From Strongylocentrotus droebachiensis (taxonomy: Eukaryota; Echinodermata; Echinoidea; Camarodonta; Strongylocentrotidae), in assembly GCA_035222895.1 (NCBI GenBank), contig JAVYIG010000697.1, forward strand, positions 124,001 through 188,000: 64,000 bases of DNA, written 5' to 3'. Numbering within the stretch: position 1 is the first letter of the stretch; every line of letters begins with the position of its first letter. This document shows positions 24,746 through 36,889 of the stretch, piece after piece. The translations under genes and the position numbers were made by a program. The notes beneath the pieces were generated by a model. The model was not told where the DNA came from. It did no database searches and worked only from the letters and a program-made list of their open reading frames with translations.

Positions 24746-27039
24746 GATGAAATTTTCATTCAAATCCACGTAAAACTTAGTTAAACTGTGAAGAATCAAC
24801 GCTTTAATTGTCGTTTTGTGTGTGTGGCGGGTACTATGGTGTCTTCAAATGAGAGTTTAAAACTGAAAAAAATAGTTATTTCCCCCTAGCCCTTATAGCC
24901 ACTGCCCAAACAAAAAGGCCTATACATGCAAAGGGTTAGGGGGGACTGCTAGAATGGGCAAAATCTATTATTGTTGGTCACAAATTTGTAAATACTCTTT
25001 CCCATCAAGCCAACCACCCCCGTAATTGATACGAGTCGTCATTTTGCTGACGGATGGCTGCGTCAGCTACGTCAGCTACGTGCCGATCCCGAGGCATCAT
25101 TAAGAAAGTTGAATGCAAAATGGAAAGTGCAAGCACCCCTTTGAGTTATTGGCGAATGTGCTAACTATACTCATGGGCCTGCTTATGGCCCAGATAATCA
25201 CAATTCAGACGCTACCTCGTGTACGTCAGTCTCACCGTATCAAGTTCAGCCCTTGGCTAGCGCCCCCACTATATCTCATAATTTTTCCAACATCTTTAGA
25301 GGGGGCCTTTAGAGGTGTGCTAACAATAGACCTGTCGACACATATCTTTTCCCTCTATTTATGCATGTTTCTCTCCCGAACCCTTGGTTACCAACTATTT
25401 TATTCCGTTATGAACAATGACAACTCTACTTATGTAATTCACTATGATACATGATTGTTGGTATGTTGGACAAGCCTCTGGTAAGCTTTTCAGTCCTCAA
25501 GAGGAATTCGTTTTGTTTTAAATATACATAGAATTAGTAAACAGGTCTATTCCAACTCTTTTAATACGTTTAGACATACCAATGACATCGTCAAGGTTTG
25601 AAATCATTTTCATTGTTTGGTTTATCATCTTACGGACATTCTGACACGTGTTGTGGTTTGGGAGAAATTGAATCAGAGGAAACCAAAACTGTTATATTGA
25701 TGAACAGTTCTTTAAACCATCATCGACGAAGGGCAACACAACTCAAGTGATTACTATCATATTTTTTTTCTTCACGCCAGAGCTTGCCCGAGCCACATTG
25801 TCGGTCTGACTATTTTGAACCTTACGGGAGGTATGTTAGTGGTCTGACAAGTGGTTTGCCGAGGAAAATGCTAATTTTTATCTCATAGTTTTACATGTAC
25901 TACCAATTATATCTCAATTTGATAACTATGGACTTTATTATTCCTGAATACTTGCAGACAGAGGAATAATTTATTATTGTGCAAGAAGTTTGGTGAAGGA
26001 TTTTATCTAGTGGATCTCAAATGGATGAATATGTGTGCATTATGTGCATAGCTCACGGAGTGAACTTTTTGGATCATATCCTATGCAAGCTTATTGATCT
26101 GAACAGGGTGGACTAGCTGAACTGATGCCAAGACTGAACAATGAGATGTTTATGAGTAAGTGAAGATTTACAATACAGCAATATCACTTATGATTTTAAT
26201 GAAGCTGTACAATTTACTGAGATAGGTCATGGGGCTGGTTTTAAAGACAGAATTCCGGAGCGTAATTCGGATAGGCAAAGTTTATGGGGCAACCCCCCCC
26301 CCCCCCGGCACCTGACTTAATTCCGATCCTTATACCTATCTCAGCAAAAGTTACGGTCCCGTATCAACGAGATTGCTGCGTTGTTTTCTCTGGGAATTCC
26401 ATTTCTGACTGTTCATTGATTGAGAGAATGTATGTCGTGTGTAATGTTAGATCATGGTTAATAAAAGCTTGCTTTCAATTAATTTTGTCGACAATGCTCA
26501 CGAAACTTTATAAGTGAGTTGAATTAGCTAAGAAGATTGTTATTCCATCGATATTCGATAGCGTCCGTTCGTGCAGAGAAGAAGAAAGTAATTTTCATCA
26601 TAAAAATGCAACCTAACCGCGCATCATCATGGCCATATATATTTCGTAAGTTTGAATGATTATATTTTACAACTTGTTAACTCTTTTATAATGGACTTGT
26701 TCTTTGTTGTCGTATCTTTATAATGCAATTTTGGGTTCTTATTATCAGTAGAAAATAGTGTTGTTGTCTACACGATAAAGTATTTAGCTTTTGTGTAAGG
26801 TAAGTTCGCTAAAACATAGCAATAATTATTCATGTATACTTCTTGTAATTTCTGTGTATTTTTTGGGAAACCTCAGTGTTATTTCATTTAATTAAGTCCC
26901 ATATTGTTTGAAACTATTTAGTAGGAAAAGGAGTTGTAGAATGGCTTTTCCTCTGGAACATTATTATAGGCTAGCTATATAAAATGAAGCAATAGTCGGA
27001 GAGGGAATCACTATTAAATACTATTTGTTTTCTTTTACA
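24746..27039. other. Upstream region of SRP14 and intergenic spacer
   Basis: The first ~100 bases should include the SRP14 5' UTR and promoter; no TATA box is evident. CGTCAGCTA is repeated at about 25060-25078. The spacer has a C run near 26288 and no supported exon. The 113-residue plus-strand frame at 25113-25454 matches nothing I recognise and lacks splice or codon support. Confidence 0.45.
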
Positions 27040-27122
27040 GAAGGCATCTTTTTCGTCCGGGAATCAAACCCGAGTCGATTGCTTTGAAGACCAATACATT
27101 TACCACTATAGGCCATGGAAGA
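27040..27122 (-). mobile_element. tRNA-derived SINE head or tRNA relic
   Basis: On the minus strand, GGCCTATAGTGGTAAATG resembles a tRNA A box, and CTCGGGTTTGATTCCCGG is a paired T arm with a B box. The anticodon-like loop is CTTCAAA. The acceptor stem does not pair well, so it is unlikely to be a working tRNA gene and is better read as a SINE head or pseudogene. Confidence 0.5.
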
Positions 27123-27826
27123 CGGGGTAAGTAGTGATTTCGGTGACACCGCCTGAACTTCCAGAGAGATTGATCTCCAATCTTCTTTGTCGGCCGGCAG
27201 GCGAATATAATTTACATATACGAATAGGGCGTCACTAGAATTAAAAGTTTTTGTATTTTGAAAATTGAAAACTCATCGTGTGTATAATTTGGCATGGACC
27301 ATGGTTTGAGAGTGTGGAGGTGTAATTGCAGAGTCACAAAGCTCCTTTGAATGCCCCCCCCCCCGGCTTGCAAAGAACCCCCCCCCCCCCTGATATGTCC
27401 GTCACTTGCACCGTCACCATCTATCAATTTATTGAGCACGTACCCATTCACATGTCTAGCACTTACTTCGTTAAAAGGAAAGAAAACGAAAGCGGGAGAA
27501 AAGTCGGATCATCCCCCAAAATTTGACCTACCTACCATCGGAAATTAACACCTAATTGTGATACCCCCCCCCCCCTCACCCCCTCCTCCTCCTCCTCCTC
27601 CAGTCCTCCTCCTCCTTCGTCCCAACATCCCTTCTTCCGCTCCTTATGGCCCCGGGGTTTCGATATTTTAAAGTTTTCACCCTCCTCAAATGTTAGCCTC
27701 CAGCTCCACATAAAAACAAGCAACACAATACACAAAACAAATCAACAACAGCATCAAAGCGTGAATTTTTTTAAAAAATAATATCGAAAAGGAGACTGGG
27801 TCATCATGAATATTCATATCCGATCA

Positions 27827-27834
27827 TGACGTCA
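27827..27834. promoter_or_regulatory. CRE-like palindrome TGACGTCA upstream of the SPRTN 5' exon
   Basis: A perfect consensus CREB/ATF site lies about 60 bases upstream of the candidate first exon of SPRTN. Such sites often lie close to transcription starts of housekeeping genes. Its role is inferred from sequence and position only. Confidence 0.4.
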
Positions 27835-27895
27835 GCGCTCTGTCGACCCGAGCTAGATATAACATACCCTGATTGAAGAGAGGAAAAGTTTGAAT

Positions 27896-28974
27896 ATGTC
27901 GTCGAATGGACAGAGGAGAGAATTAAATAAGCCAGGTAATAAATAAGGTGGTGATATGCATTAAAGACAAAATGAATTGTTCGTTTTTATCTAATTTGTA
28001 GCATATGTTTACATGATAAATCGTAATATTATTGCCCTTTGGTCTGGGAACGTCTGACAAATCACTTTACTTCGTTCGGTCCCACACGCTTGATTCCACG
28101 TTGCAAAATCACTAGATTTTTTAGTAGAGATTTTAATTGTTAATCTAGACTACTTATTAAATACTGTTATTATGAAATTTCATAGTTATAGTTCTTCTCT
28201 CAGGCATATTATATTTTAACCTTATTACCTGTGTATTTGAAAAGAAGAGTGTAAATCGTATTCTCTCAATTCAATGAAGGTCAAACTCAAAGCATTGACA
28301 ATTTTTTTGACAAAGCCAAAGCCCAGCGAAGGCGATTCACCATTCGTTAACATTACATTAATACAGTTACAAGTACAACTTATTCTCTTAAAGTTTCAAC
28401 CTTTGTTTCTTCAAAACTGTCCTGATTGCATATTGTCCACGTCTTTTTTAGTACTTAATAGTAGGCTTGCATTGCATTGTGGTACTGGTAGCTGGAGCGA
28501 AAAATTTCTGTCTCTTTCGTTCCCGTTTCGTTACCCACTGATTTTGGTAGGACCGGCTCCTCTCTTTAGAGACAGAAGCCGGCCATAGGGTCTCCTGTCA
28601 AAAGTTGGTGGTACGAATGTCCCATCAAAGTGTCTCCAAACTTTGGAATAAAATGTCATTTTAGTGGTTTCTGACAGTTTCTGTTTAAAAATGTCTTGTG
28701 ATTTAATCTATTCAGAGACGATTGAAACAGACTTCATAAGACAAATTGCCAATTTGCTTTGAGTAAGGGATGCACGTTGCATTATGGCTTGCAAGCAATC
28801 AAAGTAAATATATGAACATGTAAATGAAGTAAGGTGAATATATGGCCGTATCTTACTTTCAAAATACCTGACACTTCCTTTTCTTTTTGTCCAATCACAG
28901 ATATCCTGAAGGAATTTTCTTCTAGAGTCCACGGTGAAACAGCATTTCATGTGAAGTCTACTAGAACCACATAG
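27896..28974 (+). other. Candidate spliced upstream ORF in the SPRTN leader
   Basis: A first exon ending at 27935 (AAGCCAG before GTAATA) could join the acceptor at 28901 (TCCAATCACAG). The splice would create an upstream ORF starting at ATG 27896 and ending at TAG 28972-28974, about 38 codons, four bases before the SPRTN start codon at 28979. The acceptor at 28901 is good (pyrimidine-rich then CAG). The identity of the first exon is a guess from the donor, the nearby CRE and spacing. The peptide resembles nothing I know. Confidence 0.35.
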
Positions 28975-28978
28975 CACT

Positions 28979-31205
28979 ATGGATGCAACATCAGATGCAG
29001 AATTGGCCCGTCTAATGCAGTTAGAATTTGATAGTGAAACAGCTTCAGAGATAGGTGAGAGAGTGTATACATCATACCGGTAATCATTAATTTGTCTGTA
29101 TAATTCAGTCTTCTTTCAAAGTGTAATATGTAACTCTGCATTGGTATTTTAAAGAAAAAAGGAGAGATACACAGAGAGAGAGAGATAGAACAAATAGAAA
29201 TAGGAAGAAGTAGAAGAAGGGCCAACAATTTAATTGCTGACTTCATTCATAAGTATTTACCAGTTTGTTCCCAACTTCCTTGCATTTATTGGTCCATTGA
29301 AATTGTAAGGCAATGATAAATGGAGGAAAAAGAAAAGATAAAGTGATCACAAAAAACTAAACAATTGTCACTCCCAGGTTCGGGCTCATCTAAAGAAAGA
29401 GAACTGAGTTAGATGTGAGGAATTCTTCTGATGTTTTCATCACTCTTTATACAATCTAGCTGACGTTCAGCCAGTATCATCCACCGACAGGCGTACATCA
29501 GGAATCAAACCCATTGGCATTGTAGATCAGAGATGGGAGCTCATCGACCCCATCCCAGACGTGAGAGCCCTGTTCTTACAATTCAACGATCAGTTCTTCT
29601 GGGGTCGGCTGGCAGGGGTAGAGGTCAGATGGAGTCCTAGGATGACATTGTGAGTTACTCTTCCAAAGGTCATTTGTAATGGATGGTGTTGCTTTGGATC
29701 CATACCTCTGTATACTGACATACATCCAGAAGTTTTCATGAATTCTGCAAGTAGTCCACATTCACTAAAGTTTCATTACACAGTATAATAAAAGTTTCAC
29801 ATTGAAATTGAGCAAAGTGCAACAGTTTCTTTCTGCTAAAAATGGTTGTTCATTTTGCAAAACTATTAAGTTGTGAAACTTGTCTGTTTCGAATTAGGTG
29901 TATCAATCAACCATAAAGTCTCCTACTGTTATTTGAAAATCATGACTCATCATAAAACACCTGCTTGCTTGGTATTTTGTCATTTGATGCCAAAATTATT
30001 AATTGAGATAAATTATAATTTCTTTTTCATTGATTGAAATAGGGAAATCCCTTTTTTTCTCTTTTGGCTTTAGGCTTTTAAACTTACCATTTCTTGAACT
30101 CTTCATAGGTCTTTCTGAATTTTTCATTTTGGACAATCTCCCCCGTAAAGAACTAGAACCCAGCAGAAAGTGTTTTTTTTTGCTGAACTATATGGATCAC
30201 TCTAAGCTAAGATTTTTTCTTTCTACCTTATGCCAAGGTAACATCATGAAGATAACATCCATGTAATAGAATGTCATTTTAATGCCACAATTTGTACATG
30301 TACAGGACATTACGCATTTTTGTGAGAACCGCAAATGACTCAATTTTTATGGAAAATTTGTACAACCCAATGTTCCCATCACATTCAAGAAAGGGAAGAA
30401 ATGTACTGTTAAATTTGTTTTCATGTGACGACACAGATGTGCTGGAGTATGCTGCTATGAAGGATACGGTGGTCTCTGCTCCGTTCGTCTCAGCCAGCCT
30501 TTGTTGAAACTCAGACCAAGAAAGGATCTTGTTGAAACTTTATTGGTAAAACAATTTGATACTTGTACCCTGAGTTCTATTTACTAATATGCCATTAATA
30601 TTTGATAGTCTTTTTTCAATGTAGTGAAATAAACCAGAGCAGTGCTGCCTCACATCTCTTACCCGTTTTTCTTGGTTATGCAGCATTACTTTATAAGCAT
30701 GTTGAATGTTCAACCCATTCCCATGAGAGTTTTTACAGAGTTTCACAGTAATTTGAGCCGTTTCTTCAGCAAACAAAATAATGAATGAACACAAGTGAGA
30801 ATATATTGTAACAAAATCAACAAGAGAGAATTTTGATCCCTAATTATTTTTAAGGGGATACCATAAATTGTAATTTTTGTTAAAAAAAAAAAATATGTGT
30901 ACACTATCTTCTGTCTTGTTCTAAAATCTTGAAGACAAATTTGTTGATAAGAATCTGTACAATAAATAAAATAAAATCCACACATTCTAATAATGTAATA
31001 CAAAATGTGAAGAGTGCCTGATTACTTTCAATGTTATGTCTTGTCTTTCTAGCATGAGATGATCCATGCCTATCTGTTTGTCACACAAAATAACAAGGTA
31101 ATGGGAAAAAGAATCTAAAGTTTTTATCTTTAAAAAATCAAATTGAATGTTAGTATTGAAGACAGTGATAAATGTTAAATAATAAATGATGATGATTATG
31201 GTGAA

Positions 31206-31253
<48 letters not shown>

Positions 31254-34200
31254 TGACCCAACATTTGTTTAAGTTACAATTTATCCAGGTTTTATTTCCT
31301 CAAAGGTACAGGGTTAGAGTTAGGGTTGCAATTTGGTCTTGGGTTAGGTGTAAGGATAGGGTTAGGTATAGTGTTAAAACAAAACAAACAAAGCCTGTCT
31401 GCACTAGTTTGGCCAGGAGGAATTAGACCTCTCTGGTGGTCAATGATCTCATCAAATCAGCTCTCAATTAACATAAGCAAAAAGGGACCAACGGGTAATG
31501 CTTAGGCATTGTTTGCTATATAGAGGGCGTAAGTAGCTACAAATAGTGCAGTCCTGCTTTAAGTCCAGGGATGAAGTGAAGAATTTGGTAAGTGTAAGGA
31601 ATTAAAGATAGCATTTGTCGCAGGAGTAAGTGCCGTACAAATGATGGTGGTGGTGTTGTTGGTTGTAATGATTGTGACGATGGAGCTTTGTGATGATCAT
31701 GAAGGTGATAATGATGACAGTGATGATCTTACTGGTAACATTTCTTAAAGAAATGAACAATATTTTCTTTTCTTCTTTCTCATAGGACCATGATGGCCAC
31801 GGACCTGAATTTTGTAAACACATGGATAGAATCAATACAGCTACTGGTACTCATATTAGTGTAAGTATACCATCTTCTGTATAACTACTTACAAAATGAC
31901 TGGTTAAAGTTTTTTAGAGAAGAAATTTGTAACTATTGTGTATAAATTCTATTGTGAAAAAATAAACTGTTCTAAACACAAGATGGCGCTGTTGTTACCA
32001 AAGAAATATTAATGTTTATGTAGGATCACTGAGGAATCAAAAGTGATATAATATATATATATATATACTTTCTGCAGTTACCCAAGACCACCTTTGATTG
32101 AAAGGTAAATTACAGATATGGTCTTAAAGGGATCGTTTAACAATGTTAAATCTGAGATGCACAGCCCTACATGTTATCAGTGTCTGTGATGTGGTGTTAT
32201 ATTGAAGCCCTAAAAAAATTGCGCTTCAAAATATCAAGAAGTGCCTCAAAAAAGTAAAAACCATTTGAGTGACCGGTTTAACCATACTCGTTTTCCCCAA
32301 TAGACTGTAGTGTTATGAAAACCGTTTGGCAAATGCAAAATTTGATTTTGATTTTCAATCATAAATATCTTGATAATCAGACAGACGATCGACTTGTAAA
32401 AGTCATGGGGTTCCTTACTGACCTAAAGGTTTATAATTTGCAGCATAAAATCAAGGAGTTCTTTAAAGGATCTAAGATAAAATTACCGGATCCCTTTAAG
32501 TTAGAGGTTTTTTGAAAATGTACATTTATACTAAAGAATGTAAACACCACAGGCACAATCAAATTCTTCTTTCAAAAATCCACACCAGATACTAAGCATC
32601 AGACTAGTCTGTGTCAGTGACTAATCTGTTCTTTTCCCCCTCTCTTTGGAAACACATTGTCTCCTTTTGAAACTTACCCATTTTTCGAAAAAAAATGTAG
32701 ATTTACCAATGGGGATATCCGATAGAACTTGATGTAGAAAATGAGATCCCTAGATGTTCACTAGCAGTTCAATTTATCAATCAAAACATGATTGATAAGA
32801 ACTTATCAAGGGGTCTGGCTGGATGGGGGCAAGATTGAATTAAATGTTAATGGAATCAAACTACAAAATTGCATTTAATGTTCAAGACTACATATAGATG
32901 ATATGCGCCAGATGATTATCATTGAAAATGTGTGATAGTTGAGTGACAAGCAAGAACAGACAAGGGTATCATTTTTTTTAGTCCTGACCTAAATGCAAAT
33001 GGTTTCAATGGGCAAATCAGAGTTGCACAAAATAAATGTCTTGCAATTGATCCATGCATAGATAGAGTGTGTCAGAGCTTTGTGATATACATGTATGTTT
33101 ATTTTTAAAGAAACTGAATGAAGTTACATGATATTTGCAATTTTTTTAATTACCAATTTAGAACCAGAAAAATTACATGTCTAATATAAGAAGTATATTT
33201 AAAGCCCTTAGATTAAGTTAATCCAGCTTCATTTTTGGGGGGAATATGATTAAGCACCTCCAAATAAGATAATTGACCCTTGTTGCTTCTATTTTACAGA
33301 TCTACCACACCTTTCATGATGAGGTGGAATCTTACCGCCAACACTGGTGGCGCTGTGACGGTCCTTGCCAGAAGCGCAAACCCTACTTTGGCTACGTGAA
33401 GCGAACGATGAACAGGGTCCCCTCCCATAGAGACCCATGGTGGGGTGAACATCAGCGCTCCTGTGGAGGGTCTTACACCAAGATCAAGGAGCCAGAGGGG
33501 TACGGAAAGAAGAAGGGTGGAAAGAAGGGTCAAGAAGGAGAAGTAAGCAAGGAGCTTACAGATATCAAAGGTATGATGGTCGAAGAGAACCTCAGATTCG
33601 GGAGCACTGGCTTTCTCAATTTCTGTCCATTCAGTTTTATTTATATGTATACTTTCTTGTTGGTGTTTGTGAATGTACAAGTTTTCATGTACACCATAGA
33701 ATACAGACAATTTTCTGGCTTAATTGAAAGAGTAAGATATTGAAAGAGTTGAAATTTGAAGGTCACAGGTGCATCTCAGTGCATCACAAGCCCTTGCATA
33801 AGACATACTCTTGCATCAGACATACGTGCTATATCACCTAGTTTCTCTGGACTTAGATATGTAGTATCCCCTGTATGCTTCACATGGACTTGTTTTTTTT
33901 AGATGTTGTGTGAATTAATCGATCAATCAATTGGAATATAGTCCAGTGAGTAATGAAAATAAAAAAGAGAAGGAGAAGGTCTATTGAACTATGAGCTTTG
34001 TTATTCAAAGAGGACATAATGGCATAACATTTATATTTAAATAAATACAAAGGGATGTCTAAGTTTAAATCCAAAATGTGCTCAGATCCTTTTTTCTATC
34101 TTTGTATTAATGACAGATGAGCCAGGGAAGCAAGGGACAGACATCAGGAATTTTATCGCCTTCTCTGGAAAAGGGCAGTCCCTTGGAAAACCTGCAACAT

Positions 34201-35864
34201 CAACTCCTCCAGCATCATCATCATCGTCATCATCATCATCATCATCATCCTCAAAAGGAATTCCTCTACCAAGACTCCCAACTTCAAAAAGTTCCTCCTC
34301 CTCAGGCTCTGCATCCAGTTCTGCCACAAGTAACACATTTGGAGGACAGCTGAAAGAGCGGACGAAATCGTCAGACAGTAAAGATATATCTTCTTTCTTT
34401 ACTAAGAAAGGGTCAGATAAGCCTGCTAACACAACCAACACTTCTACAAATAACTCTGGCCCTCCACATCACACCAACACGTCTACATCGGTAGGTGGTT
34501 TTCAAAAGAAGCCTAGGTTCACTCCTGTTGTGGCAACGGCTGGTGGTCGTGTTGTGAATGATACTGATGATTCTGATCGTACCAAAGCGTCTAAATCGGT
34601 AGGTGGTTTTCAAAAGAAGCCTAGATTCACTCCCGTTGTGGCAACGGCTAGTGGTCGTGTTTTGAATGATACTACTCACTCTGAAACATCTGGTGGGAAA
34701 TCACGAGATTCTGGTCAAACGACTAGGGGAAAGGGATCAGATTCTACTGTTCCCAGTAGGACTGGGAGGTTTATACCAGTTGTATCTGCTGTGGGAAGGA
34801 AAGAAGGGGATCATGCCGCGAAGAATCCAGTCGATTTATCGTCTAAGGGATGGGAATCGGATTCTAATGTTCACAGTAGGACTGGACGGTTTATACAAGT
34901 TGTTTCTGCTGTGGGAAGGAAAGAAGGGGATCATGTAGTGAAGAATCCAACCGAATCGTCGTCTTTTAGCAAAAGTTCAATTGGGACAGATACCATAGGA
35001 CATAGCAGGGAACAAAACAAGCCCTCTTCATCATCAGGCACAAAGACAATATCATCAACAAGGAGAGTTGATGGAGAAAGGACTCCTGTCAATAACGATC
35101 AGGTAGTAAGAACTCGAGAGGGGATAGGTAGGGGATCAAGCGAGGGAAACAAGAAGAAACGAGCCAGACTTGCGGATTTGCAAGCCATCTTCGATAGCGA
35201 TTCCGATGATGATGATGAAGCGACAAACAGGTCATCAAAGTGTCCAAGATATTCTCATGAAGATAGCATTGAGGATGATAACGATGCAATTCTCGTCGAG
35301 GATGAATTGACTAGGAGAACAAGTGCTGGTTCAAACAAGGAAAACAGTCCAACACGCCACCAAAACTCAGCAAGTGAGCGAGGAGATATCTATATCCACG
35401 GAGATAGCGATGATGATGATGATGTGGTTGCCAAGCCAACCAGTAGTGGATTCACCACTGGGATATGGAAAGATTTAAGCCACCTGTCTTCCGGAAGTTC
35501 TGGTAACCAGATTTCAGGGAACAGGCGATTTGGCAGAGTTACTCCCCCTTTATGGGGAAAATCAAAAGGGAAAACAATCCGTGGAAGCAAGGTTGGCCAA
35601 ACGCCTCCTCAGTCATCATTCTGTGAGCATCCCTGGCAGACGGCTGCACGGGAAAGCGACAAGAAGGCATCAGCAGCGGTCTCCAGGGTAACTGGTGTGG
35701 GTGGGGTCATCAACCTGACTGATGAGGATGTTAGACCAGTGGAGCAGGTTGGACCTAAGACAGTACCGTGTCCTGTGTGCAACCTTCAGATAGAAGAGAA
35801 AAAGATCAACTCTCATCTTGACACGTGTCTCACATTCAACTGTGACACCTTATTTTCTCCTTGA
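28979..35864 (+). CDS. SPRTN: SprT-like DNA-protein-crosslink metalloprotease (Spartan/DVC1), seven coding exons
   Basis: The coding exons are 28979-29054, 29460-29649, 30437-30545, 31053-31097, 31786-31860, 33300-33570 and 34117-35864. All have consensus splice sites and compatible phases, giving 837 aa (the human protein is about 489). SPRTN cleaves proteins crosslinked to DNA during replication in the nucleus. The SprT domain includes WELIDPIPDVRALFLQFND and MTLCAGVCCYEGYGG. The catalytic HEMIH is at residues 126-130 and the third zinc ligand is His145 (DGHGPEF). The zinc-binding subdomain has Cys184, Cys188, His216 and Cys220. A p97-binding SHP box, FSGKGQSLG, is at 271-279. A PIP-like box SKDISSFF is at 343-350, with Ser in place of the usual Gln. 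The C-terminal UBZ4 finger has Cys807, Cys810, His822 and Cys826. The extra length is a disordered linker with a poly-Ser run (289-301, coded by a TCA microsatellite), acidic runs and two kinds of internally duplicated module. The start has A at -3 and G at +4. Confidence 0.96.
31193..31252. repeat. (GAT)n microsatellite in SPRTN intron 4
   Basis: Nearly pure GAT/ATG triplets over about 60 bases lie between exons 4 and 5. They are unlikely to matter for the protein. Confidence 0.85.
32122..32500. mobile_element. MITE with CTTAAAGGGATC ends in SPRTN intron 5
   Basis: The left end is CTTAAAGGGATC and the right end is its near-exact reverse complement (GGATCCCTTTAAG). The length is about 379 bp and it is non-coding. 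The terminus resembles those at 13630-14172 and 21963-22318. Confidence 0.65.
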
Positions 35865-36615
35865 AAATTGTTCAACTCCTGAAAAAAAGTATTCAAAATA
35901 TTGTGCCTTGTGATGTCTTATCTTTTTACATCATGTACATTTAGCTGTTCCAAATTTCCTCTGTATACTGCTCACATGTATGTCAAGTCTTCCTTAGATT
36001 AGACTCTGTTTAGAATGGCCTTCTATACTCTAAAGCCAGAAAGTTTAGCATGCATGAAACGTCATAAATTTTGTGAGTGGTCAAGGTTCCTAACAGTTTC
36101 ATACCCCAAAATCAGTAAGTCACATTTACATTTAAACATTTTGGCAAAGTCATGAACATTTCTGGCCACAAAAATGGCTGTCATTAAACTAGAAGCAAAA
36201 GTTTTATGTTGTGAGAGTTTATAGTTTTAAAGTAGTTGATGATGATTTAGAGATGAGAAGTCGTCTCAAATAATAACTCTGTACAAAATCTCCAATGTAT
36301 CAAACCAAAGAATGTAGACTGATTTTGAAGCAACCAGCTCACCTGAACTTTATACCTTGGCAGCTACAAAAATAGCAATATAAAGCTAAGCTAAAACAAG
36401 TTATTGATATTTTAAATTGAGCAGATTTACAGCAGGACTCCACACTAACTTTTTAGTATGGGGTCTGGATTGTAATCTTTAGAGTCTGTTTTTAGAGAGT
36501 ATTTAATCACTTACTGTATTCATAATCTGCTGTCCTTATTTCAAACAATTTTGAGATGCTTTTCCATGTATGTAGTTATCTCCTTTTTTGTCCGCCTTAA
36601 ATCTAGAATATGTGT

Positions 36616-36621
36616 AATAAA
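36616..36621 (+). terminator. Candidate SPRTN polyadenylation signal (proximal)
   Basis: AATAAA lies about 750 bases after the SPRTN stop. A second AATAAA at 36868-36873 is followed by a GT-rich stretch and is an alternative, distal site. There is no transcript evidence. Confidence 0.4.
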
Positions 36622-36867
36622 AAGTGTAAGAAATATATAATCTCGAAAAAAATTGTTGCAAGACTTTAATTTCAGAAAGAAATGTCATAACCATTCGTTG
36701 ACCCTAGATTAAATATATTTTCAGATTTACAGTACTATCGATAACATTACTGAACAGACAAATAGATGAATAAGAGAGAGAATATGTCGGCTAAAAGCTA
36801 TATCTTTTAGTGAATCAAAATGAGATCATCTAGTCTAGATTATATGTAGTAATTTGTAGTTTACTGT

Positions 36868-36873
36868 AATAAA
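36868..36873 (+). terminator. Candidate SPRTN polyadenylation signal (distal)
   Basis: AATAAA is followed within 30 bases by TTGTTATACTTGTC and further T/G-rich sequence, as expected of a cleavage-site downstream element. It would give a 3' UTR of about 1 kb. Confidence 0.4.
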
Positions 36874-36889
36874 CAATTTGTTATACTTG

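Noticed and set aside
25113-25454. 113-residue hydrophobic plus-strand frame between SRP14 and SPRTN
   Set aside because: No family recognised and no supporting exon structure; probably chance.
31310-31375. TTAGGG-like words resembling interstitial telomere repeats
   Set aside because: Units are irregular (GTTAGAGTTAGGG, GTTAGGTG) and few; lying in an SPRTN intron it looks like chance low complexity.
34082-34441. 119-residue minus-strand frame with an Asp run
   Set aside because: It is antisense to SPRTN exon 7; the Asp run is the complement of the poly-Ser microsatellite.
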